The notes under the pieces: model-generated
The model's input: the letters and a program-made list of their open reading frames with translations, nothing else
Told to the model about the DNA's origin: nothing
The model's database searches: none
Position numbers and translations under genes: made by a program
In this document: positions 16,194 through 24,237 of the stretch, in pieces
Layout: every line of letters begins with the position of its first letter
Numbering within the stretch: position 1 is the first letter of the stretch
Assembly: GCA_016710435.1 (NCBI GenBank)
Contig: JADJVV010000001.1
Coordinates: 2,874,501-2,938,500, forward strand
DNA length: 64,000 nt
Reading direction: 5' to 3'
DNA from: Hyphomicrobiales bacterium
Lineage (GTDB): Bacteria > Pseudomonadota > Alphaproteobacteria > Rhizobiales > Aestuariivirgaceae

Positions 16194-18881
16194 ATGGAAT
16201 CGTTCTTCGCCCTCGGGCTTCTCCTGTTTCTCGCCGGACCGATCCTCGCCATCATCGCGTTGGTGCAGATCGGCAATCTCAACACGAAATTGCGGGCGAT
16301 GAAGAAGGAACTGGAGAGGCTCACGCCGGGAACGGTGATGGCACCCGCCGCCGCAGCCCCCGGTCTGTCCACCGGACAGAAGACCCAAATGGCGGTCACG
16401 GCGGAACCGGAGCAGCGTCTCGTCGCTCCCGGTGCGCCCGGCGAAACAGCAAAACCCGCGGCGAGTACCAACTGGTCTGCCACTCCATCCGCCGAGAGTG
16501 CCACGCCTGCACCCGGCAGGGAGGCAAGTCCGCCACCTGCCTCCAGAGACGTGGAAAAAGCCTTGGCCTCGCGCTGGTTTGTCTGGGTGGGTGGCGTCGC
16601 CATCGCGCTCGGCGGCCTGCTCTTTGTGAAATATGCCCACGACCAAGGCCTTATTCCGCCCGTGCTGCGCGTCATCATCGGCCTGGCGGCGGCCGTGGCC
16701 CTGATCTTCGCCGGCGAATGGGTGAGGAAGCGTGGTGATGAGCTTGCGCGCGGCTACGTGCCTGCCGCACTCTCGGCCGCCGGATTGGTGATTGCCTTTG
16801 GCGTCATCTACGCGGCCTATGCCCTCTATGATTTGCTGAGCCCTGGCATCTGTTTCCCGCTTCTGGTGGCGGTCGCACTCGCGGCCCTGTGGCTGTCGCG
16901 GCGGCAAGGACCGTTCATCGCTGCGCTCGGCCTGGTGGGCGCCTATGTGGCGCCAGCGCTTGTGCCTTCCGAACACCCGAGTGCAGCCGGCTTCTTTGCC
17001 TTCCTGTTGGTGATCGTGCTGGCCTCGCTCTACGAATTGCGGAGCCGCCCATGGTGGTGGCTTGGCTTTGCGGCCATTGCAGGTGCGACCCTCTGGTCTC
17101 TGCTCTGGACGCAGGGCGCATTCTTTGACGCATCGCATGTCGTGCCCGCCGGCGTGTTTGCGCTGGTCATGGGAGCAGGGGCCGTGCTCCTGCCCGTGGG
17201 CCGCGGCATTCTGGCCGAACACATGGGCACACTCGCCAAGCCAGACAAACTGATGCCGCCGATGCAGATCGCCATTGCCGGATGCGCCGCCGCATCCCTC
17301 GTGCTGGCGGCATTGGTCTGGCAGACCCACTACGCCACGCTTGCGCTTCTTTTCTTCGCCGTGGCGATGCTGGCCATCACCGCCTTCGGCTGGCTGCGCG
17401 GCGGCATGGTGGCGGCACCTCTTGCGGCGGGGCTTGCAACGCTCGTGCTGCTGATGGCCTGGCCGGAAGTGGGATTCTACGAATGGGCCATGGACGAGCG
17501 GGGCTTCTGGTCCACCGTGCCCGGCCTCATCGAACCGCCGCGCTTCCGCACCGCCGTGTTCGTGGCGCTTGCGGCCTTCACGGCGATCGGCCTTGCGGGC
17601 GTGTTCAGGCGGGCGGAGAGGCTGCCGTGGGCCGCGCTGGCCTCCGGTGCCGCCGTGTTCTTTCTTTTTGGAGCCTGGTCCAAGGCGGACTTTGTCCAGT
17701 CGAACATCTCCTGGGCCGTGATCGGGCTTGTGCTGGCCGCGCTGCTTGCCGCTGCCACTGACAGGATCTGGCAGGTTGCGGGCCGCGCGGCTGACGTGAC
17801 CGCTGCCGGCACCGTTCTCTTGGCACTCTTCGCCATCGACCGCCTTGCCGACGGCGTGTGGCAGACGCTGCTGACGGCCGCGCTGGCAGGAGCGCTCGCC
17901 TTTGCCACGCGGCGCGTGCAAAGCGTCAACCTTGCCGGGATGGCGGCAGCAACCGGAAGCCTCGCCGCACTCAGGCTGTTCATCGGCCGCGAGTTCTGGG
18001 GTGAACCCGGCGGCCTGCCGCTGGGCGCGCATTGGGTGCTTTATGGTTACGGTGTGCCCGTCCTCCTGTTCTGGCTCGCCGCGCGCGACCTCCGCCGCGA
18101 CGGCTACGCGCGCTGGCGCGCTGCCTTCGAAGGGCTGGCGCTGGGCCTCGGCATCGCACTCGTCTCGCTGGAACTCCGCGTGCTGATCGCAGGCGGCATC
18201 ACGGCGGATCACATGGGCCTTCTCGAAATGTCGGCGCATGCGCTGGCGTGGCTGGGTGCTGCCTATGGCCTCGCCTATCGCCAGACCATGTTCTCGTCCT
18301 TCATATCGCTGTGGGGCGCGCGCCTCTTGCTGGCCGCATCCTGTGCCGTGCTGTTCATCGGATTGACGGGCCGCAATCCCGTCATCACCGGTGATGCGCT
18401 GGAAGGCAGCATGATCTTCAACAGCCTGTGGCTGGCCTATCTTGCACCCGTGCCGCTGCTGGCGCTGATGGCCCGCAAGCTGGAGGGATTGGGCCTCGGC
18501 AAGGCGCGCAATGCGCTCGGCGTCTTCGCGCTCGTGCTGCTCATTGCGTTTGTCACGCTGCAGGTGAAGCGCTTCTTCCAGGATGAAACACTGGTGCCGT
18601 GGTTCGAAAGCGATGCCGAATCCTACAGCGTCTCCGCCGCGTGGATCGCCACTGCCATCGCCATCTTCCTCGCCGGCATCCGCCTGTCGCGGCAGAACAT
18701 CCGCCTGGCAGGCCTCGCCATCATCGCCTTGGCCGTGGCCAAGGTCTTCGCGCTCGACCTGTTCGAACTGGGCGGGTTGTGGCGCATCGCCAGCATCATC
18801 GGGCTCGGCCTCTGCCTCATCGGCGTGGGCTGGGTCTACACGCGCTTCGTTCAGGCGCCGCGCACGGGAGCAACCGCATGA
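16194..18881 (+). CDS. DUF2339-family large polytopic membrane protein
   Basis: 895 residues. One N-terminal hydrophobic helix (FFALGLLLFLAGPILAIIAL) is followed by a short coiled segment and a Pro/Ala/Thr-rich disordered linker (about 45-120). Then come more than 20 closely spaced transmembrane segments, beginning with LASRWFVWVGGVAIALGGLL, the usual DUF2339 entry. A conserved-looking RRQGPFIAALGLVGAYVAPAL loop follows. The function of the family is unknown. The gene overlaps the O-methyltransferase downstream by 4 bp (ATGA), so the two are translationally coupled. Confidence 0.9.
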   Translation: MESFFALGLLLFLAGPILAIIALVQIGNLNTKLRAMKKELERLTPGTVMAPAAAAPGLSTGQKTQMAVTAEPEQRLVAPGAPGETAKPAASTNWSATPSAESATPAPGREASPPPASRDVEKALASRWFVWVGGVAIALGGLLFVKYAHDQGLIPPVLRVIIGLAAAVALIFAGEWVRKRGDELARGYVPAALSAAGLVIAFGVIYAAYALYDLLSPGICFPLLVAVALAALWLSRRQGPFIAALGLVGAYVAPALVPSEHPSAAGFFAFLLVIVLASLYELRSRPWWWLGFAAIAGATLWSLLWTQGAFFDASHVVPAGVFALVMGAGAVLLPVGRGILAEHMGTLAKPDKLMPPMQIAIAGCAAASLVLAALVWQTHYATLALLFFAVAMLAITAFGWLRGGMVAAPLAAGLATLVLLMAWPEVGFYEWAMDERGFWSTVPGLIEPPRFRTAVFVALAAFTAIGLAGVFRRAERLPWAALASGAAVFFLFGAWSKADFVQSNISWAVIGLVLAALLAAATDRIWQVAGRAADVTAAGTVLLALFAIDRLADGVWQTLLTAALAGALAFATRRVQSVNLAGMAAATGSLAALRLFIGREFWGEPGGLPLGAHWVLYGYGVPVLLFWLAARDLRRDGYARWRAAFEGLALGLGIALVSLELRVLIAGGITADHMGLLEMSAHALAWLGAAYGLAYRQTMFSSFISLWGARLLLAASCAVLFIGLTGRNPVITGDALEGSMIFNSLWLAYLAPVPLLALMARKLEGLGLGKARNALGVFALVLLIAFVTLQVKRFFQDETLVPWFESDAESYSVSAAWIATAIAIFLAGIRLSRQNIRLAGLAIIALAVAKVFALDLFELGGLWRIASIIGLGLCLIGVGWVYTRFVQAPRTGATA

Positions 18882-19537
18882 GCACCTCGTCAATCGTCCT
18901 GGAAGGCGCGGTGCTTGATTACTACCGCGCCCACGCCGCGCGCGAAGCCCCCGTGCTGGCGGAATTGCGCGCTGCCACCGGGCGCTTGGGCGCGGATGCC
19001 GTGATGCAGATCGCACCGGAGCAGGGCGCCTTGATGGGAATGGTGGCGGCCCTCATGGGCGCGCGCCGCATTCTCGAGATCGGTACCTTCACCGGCTATT
19101 CGTCACTCGCGATGGCGCTCGCCTGCGACGCCGAAATCACCGCCGTTGACGTGAGCGAAGAGTGGACCTCAATCGCCCGCCAGTATTGGAAGAAGGCGGG
19201 CGTGGACGGCCGCATCAACCTGCGCCTCGACGGAGGCCATGCCGCAATTGCGGACCTCCGCGCCACAGGCCGCGAGGGCACCATCGACCTCATGTTCATC
19301 GACGCCGACAAGCCCTCCTACGATGCCTACTACGAAGGCGGTCTCACGCTGTTGCGAAGTGGCGGATTGATGATGATCGACAACGTGCTGTGGGGCGGCG
19401 ACGTGGCCGACCCGGCAAAGCGCGATGCCGACACCACCGCATTGCGCAACCTCAACGCCAAGGTGGCGGCCGATCAACGCGTCACCCACTGCATGCTGCC
19501 CATCGCAGATGGCCTGACGCTGGTGCGCAAGCGCTGA
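18878..19537 (+). CDS. Class I SAM-dependent O-methyltransferase (catechol/caffeoyl-CoA type)
   Basis: 219 residues with the methyltransferase_3 pattern: SAM motif I as LEIGTFTGYSSLAMA, acidic ribose contact in ITAVDVSEEW, metal-binding FIDADKPSYDAYYE and IDNVLWGGDVADP. These are the cation-dependent O-methyltransferase signatures. Family members methylate hydroxyls of catechols or caffeoyl-CoA; the bacterial substrate here is unknown. The start is ATG 18878, overlapping the DUF2339 stop. Confidence 0.93.
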   Translation: MSTSSIVLEGAVLDYYRAHAAREAPVLAELRAATGRLGADAVMQIAPEQGALMGMVAALMGARRILEIGTFTGYSSLAMALACDAEITAVDVSEEWTSIARQYWKKAGVDGRINLRLDGGHAAIADLRATGREGTIDLMFIDADKPSYDAYYEGGLTLLRSGGLMMIDNVLWGGDVADPAKRDADTTALRNLNAKVAADQRVTHCMLPIADGLTLVRKR

Positions 19538-19551
19538 GCGCTTCACGGCTG

Positions 19552-19586
19552 CATCACGGAACCGCTCACCCCGGCGTGATGGTTCC
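19552..19586. promoter_or_regulatory. Interleaved inverted repeats upstream of the bufferin-type operon
   Basis: CATCACG (19552-19558) pairs with CGTGATG (19575-19581), and GGAACC (19558-19563) pairs with GGTTCC (19581-19586). They lie about 100 bp before the DUF2282 gene and just after the O-methyltransferase stop. This could be a weak terminator hairpin, an operator, or an ECF-like -35 (GGAACC). No clear promoter could be fixed in 19538-19683. Confidence 0.35.
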
Positions 19587-19683
19587 GGCGTTGGAGTTTA
19601 TTTCCAGTTGAACCCGGTTTCCGTCACCTTGCGCGTACGGCGTCGCACCGACACCGCCATACGACAACCGAAGGAGACCCCCC

Positions 19684-19992
19684 ATGATCACCACCCGCCG
19701 CGCCTTCAGCGCCGCCATGCTCGCCACTGCCGTCACGGCAGCCCTGTCCACTGTCAGCGTCACATCAGCCACCTCCGCCGCCGCTGCGGAAAAGGAAAAG
19801 TGCTTTGGCGTCGCCATGGCCGGGAAGAATGACTGCGCCGCTGGTGCGGGCACGACCTGCGCCGGAACCTCCAAGGTCGACTACCAGGGCAATTCCTGGA
19901 AGTACGTGGAGAAGGGCACCTGCACCTCCATGATGCTGCCGGGCGATCGCATGGGTTCGATGAAGGCTCTCAAGCGCGACATTCCTGCCTGA
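19684..19992 (+). CDS. bufA: DUF2282 exported peptide, bufferin-type RiPP precursor
   Basis: 102 residues. A Sec-type leader (TTRRAFSAAMLATAVTAAL... to about residue 35, SAAAA) precedes a small core with exactly four Cys: Cys40 (EKCFGVAMAG), Cys51 (KNDCAAG), Cys59 (TTCAGTSKVD) and Cys80 (EKGTC). This is the DUF2282 pattern of bufferin 1 precursors. In described bufferins the MNIO enzyme and its partner convert the central Cys residues to copper-binding heterocycles, and the peptide is exported to the periplasm. RBS AAGGAGA precedes the ATG. It is the first gene of a four-gene operon. Modification is inferred from the family and was not seen here. Confidence 0.9.
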   Translation: MITTRRAFSAAMLATAVTAALSTVSVTSATSAAAAEKEKCFGVAMAGKNDCAAGAGTTCAGTSKVDYQGNSWKYVEKGTCTSMMLPGDRMGSMKALKRDIPA

Positions 19993-20027
19993 TCCCAAAC
20001 CAGGGACGGCGACAGAAGGGCAGGTGC

Positions 20028-20945
20028 ATGATGAAGGCGACTCGTTCTCCGCAAACGGCGCAACGTCTGCGCCTGCCCATCTTCCCCACACCGCTGAAGA
20101 GCGGTGCGGGTTTCAAACCGGAACACCTCGCCGCCATTCTGGAAGACACCCGCAAGGTCGGGTTCTTCGAGGTGCATGCCGAGAACTACATGGGAGATGG
20201 TGGCGCGCCACTTGCCATGCTGGAACGCCTGCGCGCCGATTATCCCATCTTCCTGCATGGCGTGGCGATGTCGATCGGCGGCGAGGGTCCCCTCGACAGG
20301 GACCACCTCCGCCGTTTCAGGCGCCTGGCAAAACGCATCGAGCCGCATGTCGTTTCAGAGCATCTCGCCTGGTCCACCCATGACGGCGTCTTTTACAATG
20401 ACCTCCTGCCGGTACCCTATACGCCTGCCGTGCTGGACCGTGTCGTCGCCCACATCAACGAGGTGCAGGACACGCTGGGCCGCACCATGCTGCTGGAGAA
20501 CCCATCCACCTACGTGACCTTCGACATTGCCGGCATGAACGAGACCGACTTCATCCGCGAGGCCGCGCGCCGCACGGGTTGCGGACTGTTGCTCGACGTG
20601 AACAACGTCTTCGTCTCCGCCACCAACCACGGTTTCTCCGCCGCGCAATATCTCGCGGAATTTCCGCTCCATCTCGTCCGCGAAATTCACCTGGCGGGCC
20701 ATGCCACCGATGTGGATGACGGCGGCCAGACTCTCCTCATCGACGCCCACGACCGCCCGGTCGCGCGCGACGTCTGGGCACTCTATGAGACCGTCATTGC
20801 CCAACTGGGGCCCGTGCCCACGCTGATCGAGTGGGACAATGATGTGCCGGACTGGCCAGTCCTGAAGGCGGAGGCAGACGCCGCTGATGCCATCCTCGGG
20901 ATCTACGCCACGCAGGCCCATCCGGATTTGCGCCGTGCAGGATAA
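20028..20945 (+). CDS. bufB: DUF692 / MNIO-family multinuclear iron oxidase (bufferin maturase)
   Basis: 305 residues with a TIM-barrel-like pattern. Candidate iron ligands are visible in conserved-looking motifs: His77 (FLHGVAMSIGG), His107 and His112 (PHVVSEHLAWS), Glu157 (LLENPS), Asp190 and Asn193 (LLLDVNNVFV), His221 (EIHLAGH), Asp239 and His241 (LIDAHDRPV), Glu268 (LIEWDND). MNIO enzymes (MbnB relatives) use iron and O2 to modify peptide Cys residues. Placement between the DUF2282 peptide and the DUF2063 partner supports a role in maturing that peptide. ATG at 20028 or 20031; the gene starts 35 bp after bufA and overlaps bufC. Confidence 0.93.
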   Translation: MMKATRSPQTAQRLRLPIFPTPLKSGAGFKPEHLAAILEDTRKVGFFEVHAENYMGDGGAPLAMLERLRADYPIFLHGVAMSIGGEGPLDRDHLRRFRRLAKRIEPHVVSEHLAWSTHDGVFYNDLLPVPYTPAVLDRVVAHINEVQDTLGRTMLLENPSTYVTFDIAGMNETDFIREAARRTGCGLLLDVNNVFVSATNHGFSAAQYLAEFPLHLVREIHLAGHATDVDDGGQTLLIDAHDRPVARDVWALYETVIAQLGPVPTLIEWDNDVPDWPVLKAEADAADAILGIYATQAHPDLRRAG

Positions 20946-21699
20946 CGCCACCCCCAGCGAAGCGGCCTTCGCCAACGCCTTGCTTGATCCGGCCGCAGCC
21001 CTGCCGCAGGTTCTGAAGCGCGGCGGGCAGCGCCGCTATGCCGTCTATCGCAACAACGTGACGGTGGGATTGGTGCGGGCCCTCGAAGCGAATTTCCCAG
21101 CCATCCGCCGCTTGCTGGGCGAGGCCTATTTCACAGGCCTGGCCCGGACTTTCGCGCAGGCCCATCCGCCCACATCGCCGCTCCTCTTTCACTATGGCGA
21201 GGACTTCGCGGATGTCCTCGCTGCGGAAGATGATCTCGCAGGCTATCCATACCTTGCTGATGTGGCACGGCTTGAGCATCTCTGGCGCCGTGCCCATCAC
21301 GCACGGGATGCGAAGGTGCTGGAACCCGACAGCTTGTCTGCCACGGATCCCGAAACGCTGATGTCGTCCCGCCTGCGCCCGCATCCGGCCTGCGCGTTGC
21401 TGTCGTCGCCCTACGCGGTGCACGCCATCTTCACCGCAAGCCGCGGGGAGGGCGATGCCGTGCCGGACGCCGCTCAGGCCCAGTGCGTTCTGCTCACGCG
21501 CCCGCGCTTTGATGTGGAGGTTCGTATCATCTCCCCCGAGACTCACGCCTTCTTCCAGGCACTCGCCGCCCGCGCCACGCTAACTAAAGCGGCGGAGCAG
21601 GGCTTCGCCGCCAATCCGCGCTTCGACCTTGCCGCCGCCATCAGACTCATGGTCGAAGCAGGCGCCTTCCAAAACAAGATCACGCAGGACCCGTCATGA
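20935..21699 (+). CDS. bufC: DUF2063-family partner protein of the MNIO enzyme
   Basis: 254 residues beginning VQDNATPSEAAFANALLDP. The DUF2063 N-terminal helical part has RRYAVYRNNVTVGLVRALEANFPAIRRLLG, YFTGLARTFAQAHPPTSPLLFHYGEDFADVL and YPYLADVARLEHLW. A second domain of mixed structure follows. DUF2063 proteins act as substrate-recognition partners of DUF692 enzymes. The only fitting start is GTG 20935, inside the end of bufB (11-bp overlap), and its stop overlaps the next gene as ATGA. This indicates tight coupling. Confidence 0.92.
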   Translation: MQDNATPSEAAFANALLDPAAALPQVLKRGGQRRYAVYRNNVTVGLVRALEANFPAIRRLLGEAYFTGLARTFAQAHPPTSPLLFHYGEDFADVLAAEDDLAGYPYLADVARLEHLWRRAHHARDAKVLEPDSLSATDPETLMSSRLRPHPACALLSSPYAVHAIFTASRGEGDAVPDAAQAQCVLLTRPRFDVEVRIISPETHAFFQALAARATLTKAAEQGFAANPRFDLAAAIRLMVEAGAFQNKITQDPS

Positions 21700-22151
21700 G
21701 CATCCTCTCCACCGTCAACGCCCTCGAACGCACCGTGGCGCGGGTGCTGCCCTACACGCTGGTGAGTCTGGCGCTCCGCCTTGCCCTGGCGATTCCCTTC
21801 TGGCTTTCCGGACTGACGAAGTGGAGCGGCTTCCTGACGCTCTCGGATACGCCGCTCATCCTGTTCCAGAACGAGTTCAAGCTGCATGTCCTCGGCAAGA
21901 CCTATGACTATCCGTTCCCCATCGCGGCAGCCTGGGGATCGTCCGTCGCAGAAATCGTCCTGCCGGTGCTGCTGGTGCTGGGCCTGTGCACCCGCCTTGC
22001 GGCTTTCGCCCTGCTGGTGATGACGGCCCTGATCCAGCTCACCATTCCCACCGGCTGGCCCATCCACGCCACCTGGGCCGCCATGGCAGCGGGCATTGTC
22101 CTGCTCGGACCAGGCAAGGCCTCGATCGATGGCATGCTCGGAAGGGCGTGA
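21696..22151 (+). CDS. bufD: DoxX-family membrane protein of the bufferin-type operon
   Basis: 151 residues with four hydrophobic helices: LVSLALRLALAIPFWLSGLTKW, the loop YDYPFPIAAAWGSSVAEIVLPVLLVLG, LAAFALLVMTALIQLT, and HATWAAMAAGIVLLG. DoxX proteins commonly close bufferin operons, and their role there is not established. It starts within the bufC stop codon (ATGA). The rpsB promoter begins only 18 bp after its stop, with no clear terminator between. Confidence 0.88.
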   Translation: MSILSTVNALERTVARVLPYTLVSLALRLALAIPFWLSGLTKWSGFLTLSDTPLILFQNEFKLHVLGKTYDYPFPIAAAWGSSVAEIVLPVLLVLGLCTRLAAFALLVMTALIQLTIPTGWPIHATWAAMAAGIVLLGPGKASIDGMLGRA

Positions 22152-22169
22152 GGGCTCAAAGCCTATGAT

Positions 22170-22198
22170 TTGACATCCCCCCACGGTCCGGCTATGGC
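22170..22198 (+). promoter_or_regulatory. Sigma-70 promoter of the rpsB-tsf operon
   Basis: TTGACA at 22170-22175, exact 17-bp spacer, TATGGC at 22193-22198. This is one of the best housekeeping promoters in the window. The predicted start near 22205 leaves an untranslated leader of about 145 nt. Confidence 0.7.
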
Positions 22199-22204
22199 CC
22201 GGCC

Positions 22205-22349
22205 CGTTCAACACTCACACGGGGGTTGGATCACCTCATGCCGAGCCTTTCGCAACGCGAATGGCAGAGCCTCATAGAGTGGGTCCTTCCGGTGCTGGAG
22301 CTTCCAGTTCACTTCCCCCCGTGGCGGATCAACCGGAGAAGGAAAAGAC
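22205..22349 (+). promoter_or_regulatory. Structured 5' leader of rpsB
   Basis: CACGGGGG (22218-22225) is perfectly complementary to CCCCCGTG (22316-22323). It would enclose two small hairpins, TTCGC-AAC-GCGAA (22249-22261) and CTGGA-GCT-TCCAG (22295-22307), giving a three-way junction just before the GGAGAAGGA ribosome site. Ribosomal protein S2 leaders that autoregulate translation are known in other bacteria; the role here is inferred. Confidence 0.45.
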
Positions 22350-23105
22350 ATGGGCGCAGTTCCCTTTACCATGCGTCAGCTCTTGGAAGCTGGCGTTCAC
22401 TTTGGCCACCAGACACACCGCTGGAATCCCAAGATGCAGTCGTACATCTACGGCTCGCGCAATGGCATCCACATCGTCGACCTGTCGCAGACGGTTCCGC
22501 TGCTGCATCAGGCCCTCAACGCCATTTCGGACACGGTCGCCAAGGGTGGCCGCGTGCTCTTCGTGGGCACCAAGCGTTCTGCCCAGGAGCAGATCGCCGA
22601 AGCCGCCAAGCGTTCGGCCCAGTACTACGTCAACTCCCGCTGGCTCGGCGGCATGCTGACCAACTGGAAGACCATTTCCAACTCGATCAAGCACCTCCGC
22701 ACGCTTGATGAAACGGTGTCCAAGCAGGGCGCCGGCCTCACCAAGCGCGAACTCCTCAGCATCACGCGTGAGCGCGACAAGCTGGAGAAGGCGCTGGGCG
22801 GCATCAAGGACATGGGCGGCGTTCCCGACATCCTGTTCGTGATCGACACGAACAAGGAACAGATCGCCATCAAGGAAGCCAACCGCTTGGGCATCCCGGT
22901 CGTCGCCATCATCGACACGAACTCGGATCCGTCGGGCATCACCTATCCGATCCCCGGCAACGACGACGCGGCCCGCGCTGTGGCGCTCTATTGCGACCTC
23001 ATCACCAAGGCCGTCATCGAAGGCATCTCGCAGTCGCAGTCGGCTTCGGGCATTGACCTCGGCGCCGCCGAAGTGCCGGTCGAAGAAGCCGTCGCCGCGC
23101 AGTAA
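22350..23105 (+). CDS. rpsB: 30S ribosomal protein S2
   Basis: 251 residues, opening FTMRQLLEAGVHFGHQTHRWNPKM, with FVGTKRSAQEQIAEAAKRS, YYVNSRWLGGMLTNWKTI, PDILFVIDTNKEQIAIKEA and VAIIDTNSDPSGITYPIPGNDDA. It is a component of the small subunit needed for S1 binding. First gene of rpsB-tsf. The C-terminal tail is Glu/Ala-rich. RBS GGAGAAGGA at 22335-22343. Confidence 0.99.
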   Translation: MGAVPFTMRQLLEAGVHFGHQTHRWNPKMQSYIYGSRNGIHIVDLSQTVPLLHQALNAISDTVAKGGRVLFVGTKRSAQEQIAEAAKRSAQYYVNSRWLGGMLTNWKTISNSIKHLRTLDETVSKQGAGLTKRELLSITRERDKLEKALGGIKDMGGVPDILFVIDTNKEQIAIKEANRLGIPVVAIIDTNSDPSGITYPIPGNDDAARAVALYCDLITKAVIEGISQSQSASGIDLGAAEVPVEEAVAAQ

Positions 23106-23128
23106 GCACTCGCGGTTCATCATCTGAC

Positions 23129-23210
23129 GTCATTCCGGCGCAAGCCGGAATCCAGACTTTCCCTAAAGCTGCCGCTTGAAAGCCTGGGCCCCGGCCTTTG
23201 CCGGGGTGAC
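23129..23210. repeat. Nested palindromic (REP-like) element, copy 2
   Basis: Outer GTCA/TGAC pair, then perfect hairpin ATTCCGGC-GCAA-GCCGGAAT (23132-23151). The shared core CCAGACTTTC (23152-23161) with GAAAGCCTGG (23178-23187) follows, then perfect hairpin CCCCGGC-CTTT-GCCGGGG (23189-23206). It fills the rpsB-tsf gap and would be transcribed in the operon mRNA. Copy 1 is at 14678, and a degenerate right end may be at 54506-54530. Confidence 0.75.
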
Positions 23211-23242
23211 GCATATTTGAATGGCAGTGCATGGAGACAAAC

Positions 23243-24166
23243 ATGGCTGAGATCACAGCTGCACTTGTGCGCGATCTGCGCGAAAAAACCGGCGTCGGCA
23301 TGATGGACTGCAAGGCAGCCCTCGCCGCCACCAACGGAGACATGGAAGCCGCCGTCGACTGGCTGCGCGCCAAGGGCCTTGCCAAGGCCGCCAAGAAGTC
23401 GACCCGCGTCGCCGCTGAAGGCCTCGTCGGTGTCCTGACCCGCGGAACCACGGGCGCCCTCGTCGAAGTCAATTCGGAAACGGACTTCGTGGCCCGCAAC
23501 GAAAAGTTCCAGGCCATGGTGGCCGAGATCTCGAAGCTGGCCGTCGACGCCGACGGCTCGACCGAGAAGCTCAAGACCATGAAGTTCCCGGGCTCCGGCC
23601 ATGACGTCGCCGCCTATGTCGCCGAGATGGTGGCAACGATCGGCGAGAACATGACCGTCCGCCGCACCGCTGCGCTGTCCGTGAAGGATGGTGTTGTCGC
23701 GTCCTACGTCCACAATCAGGCCGCGCCCGGCATGGGCAAGATCGGCGTGCTGGTGGCGCTGGAAGGTGCTGGCAGCAAGGACGAACTGAACGCCTTCGGC
23801 CGCATGCTCGCCATGCACATCGCCGCCACGAACCCGGTCTCGCTTGACCTCGCCTCCGTGCCTGCCGACGTGTTGGCCCGCGAAAAGGCGATCCTCGAGG
23901 AGAAGAACGCCGGCAAGCCCGCCAACGTGATGGAAAAGATCATCGCCTCGGGCCTCAAGTCCTACGCCAAGGAAAACTGCCTGCTGGAACAGGCCTATGT
24001 GCACGACGGCTCCAAGACGGTGGCGCAGGCCATCTCCGAAGCCGGCAACAAGGCTGGTGGCGGCGTGGTGCTCAAGGCCTTCAACCGCATGCAGCTGGGC
24101 GAGGGCATCGACAAGGGCAGCGACGACTTCGCCGCCGAAGTCGCCAAGATGTCCGGCCAGGGTTGA
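23243..24166 (+). CDS. tsf: Translation elongation factor Ts
   Basis: 307 residues with a UBA-like N-terminal domain (LVRDLREKTGVGMMDCKAAL), the TDFV motif (VNSETDFVARNEKF), core subdomains, a coiled-coil segment and a C-terminal module (LLEQAYVHDGSKTV). It exchanges guanine nucleotide on EF-Tu. ATG 23243 is preferred over an ATG four codons upstream because GGAG at 23233-23236 gives 6-bp spacing. A strong terminator follows. Confidence 0.99.
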   Translation: MAEITAALVRDLREKTGVGMMDCKAALAATNGDMEAAVDWLRAKGLAKAAKKSTRVAAEGLVGVLTRGTTGALVEVNSETDFVARNEKFQAMVAEISKLAVDADGSTEKLKTMKFPGSGHDVAAYVAEMVATIGENMTVRRTAALSVKDGVVASYVHNQAAPGMGKIGVLVALEGAGSKDELNAFGRMLAMHIAATNPVSLDLASVPADVLAREKAILEEKNAGKPANVMEKIIASGLKSYAKENCLLEQAYVHDGSKTVAQAISEAGNKAGGGVVLKAFNRMQLGEGIDKGSDDFAAEVAKMSGQG

Positions 24167-24201
24167 TTGCGGGACTGAATATTCAGTCCACTGATTAAGG
24201 A

Positions 24202-24228
24202 AGCCCGGTGTTCGCACCGGGCTTTTTT
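24202..24228 (+). terminator. Rho-independent terminator after tsf
   Basis: Perfect 9-bp stem AGCCCGGTG / CACCGGGCT with a stable TTCG tetraloop, followed by six T. It closes the rpsB-tsf transcript 36 bp after the stop. Confidence 0.95.
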
Positions 24229-24237
24229 GTTGGAACC

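Noticed and set aside
16158..19016. 952-codon minus-strand open frame antisense to the DUF2339 gene
   Set aside because: Its sequence is full of Gln/His/Arg and Gly runs, the mirror of a hydrophobic protein. The plus strand has clear membrane helices, a good start and coupling.
22226..22708. Open frame starting in the rpsB leader
   Set aside because: It runs into rpsB in another frame with no family features; the leader is better explained as untranslated RNA.
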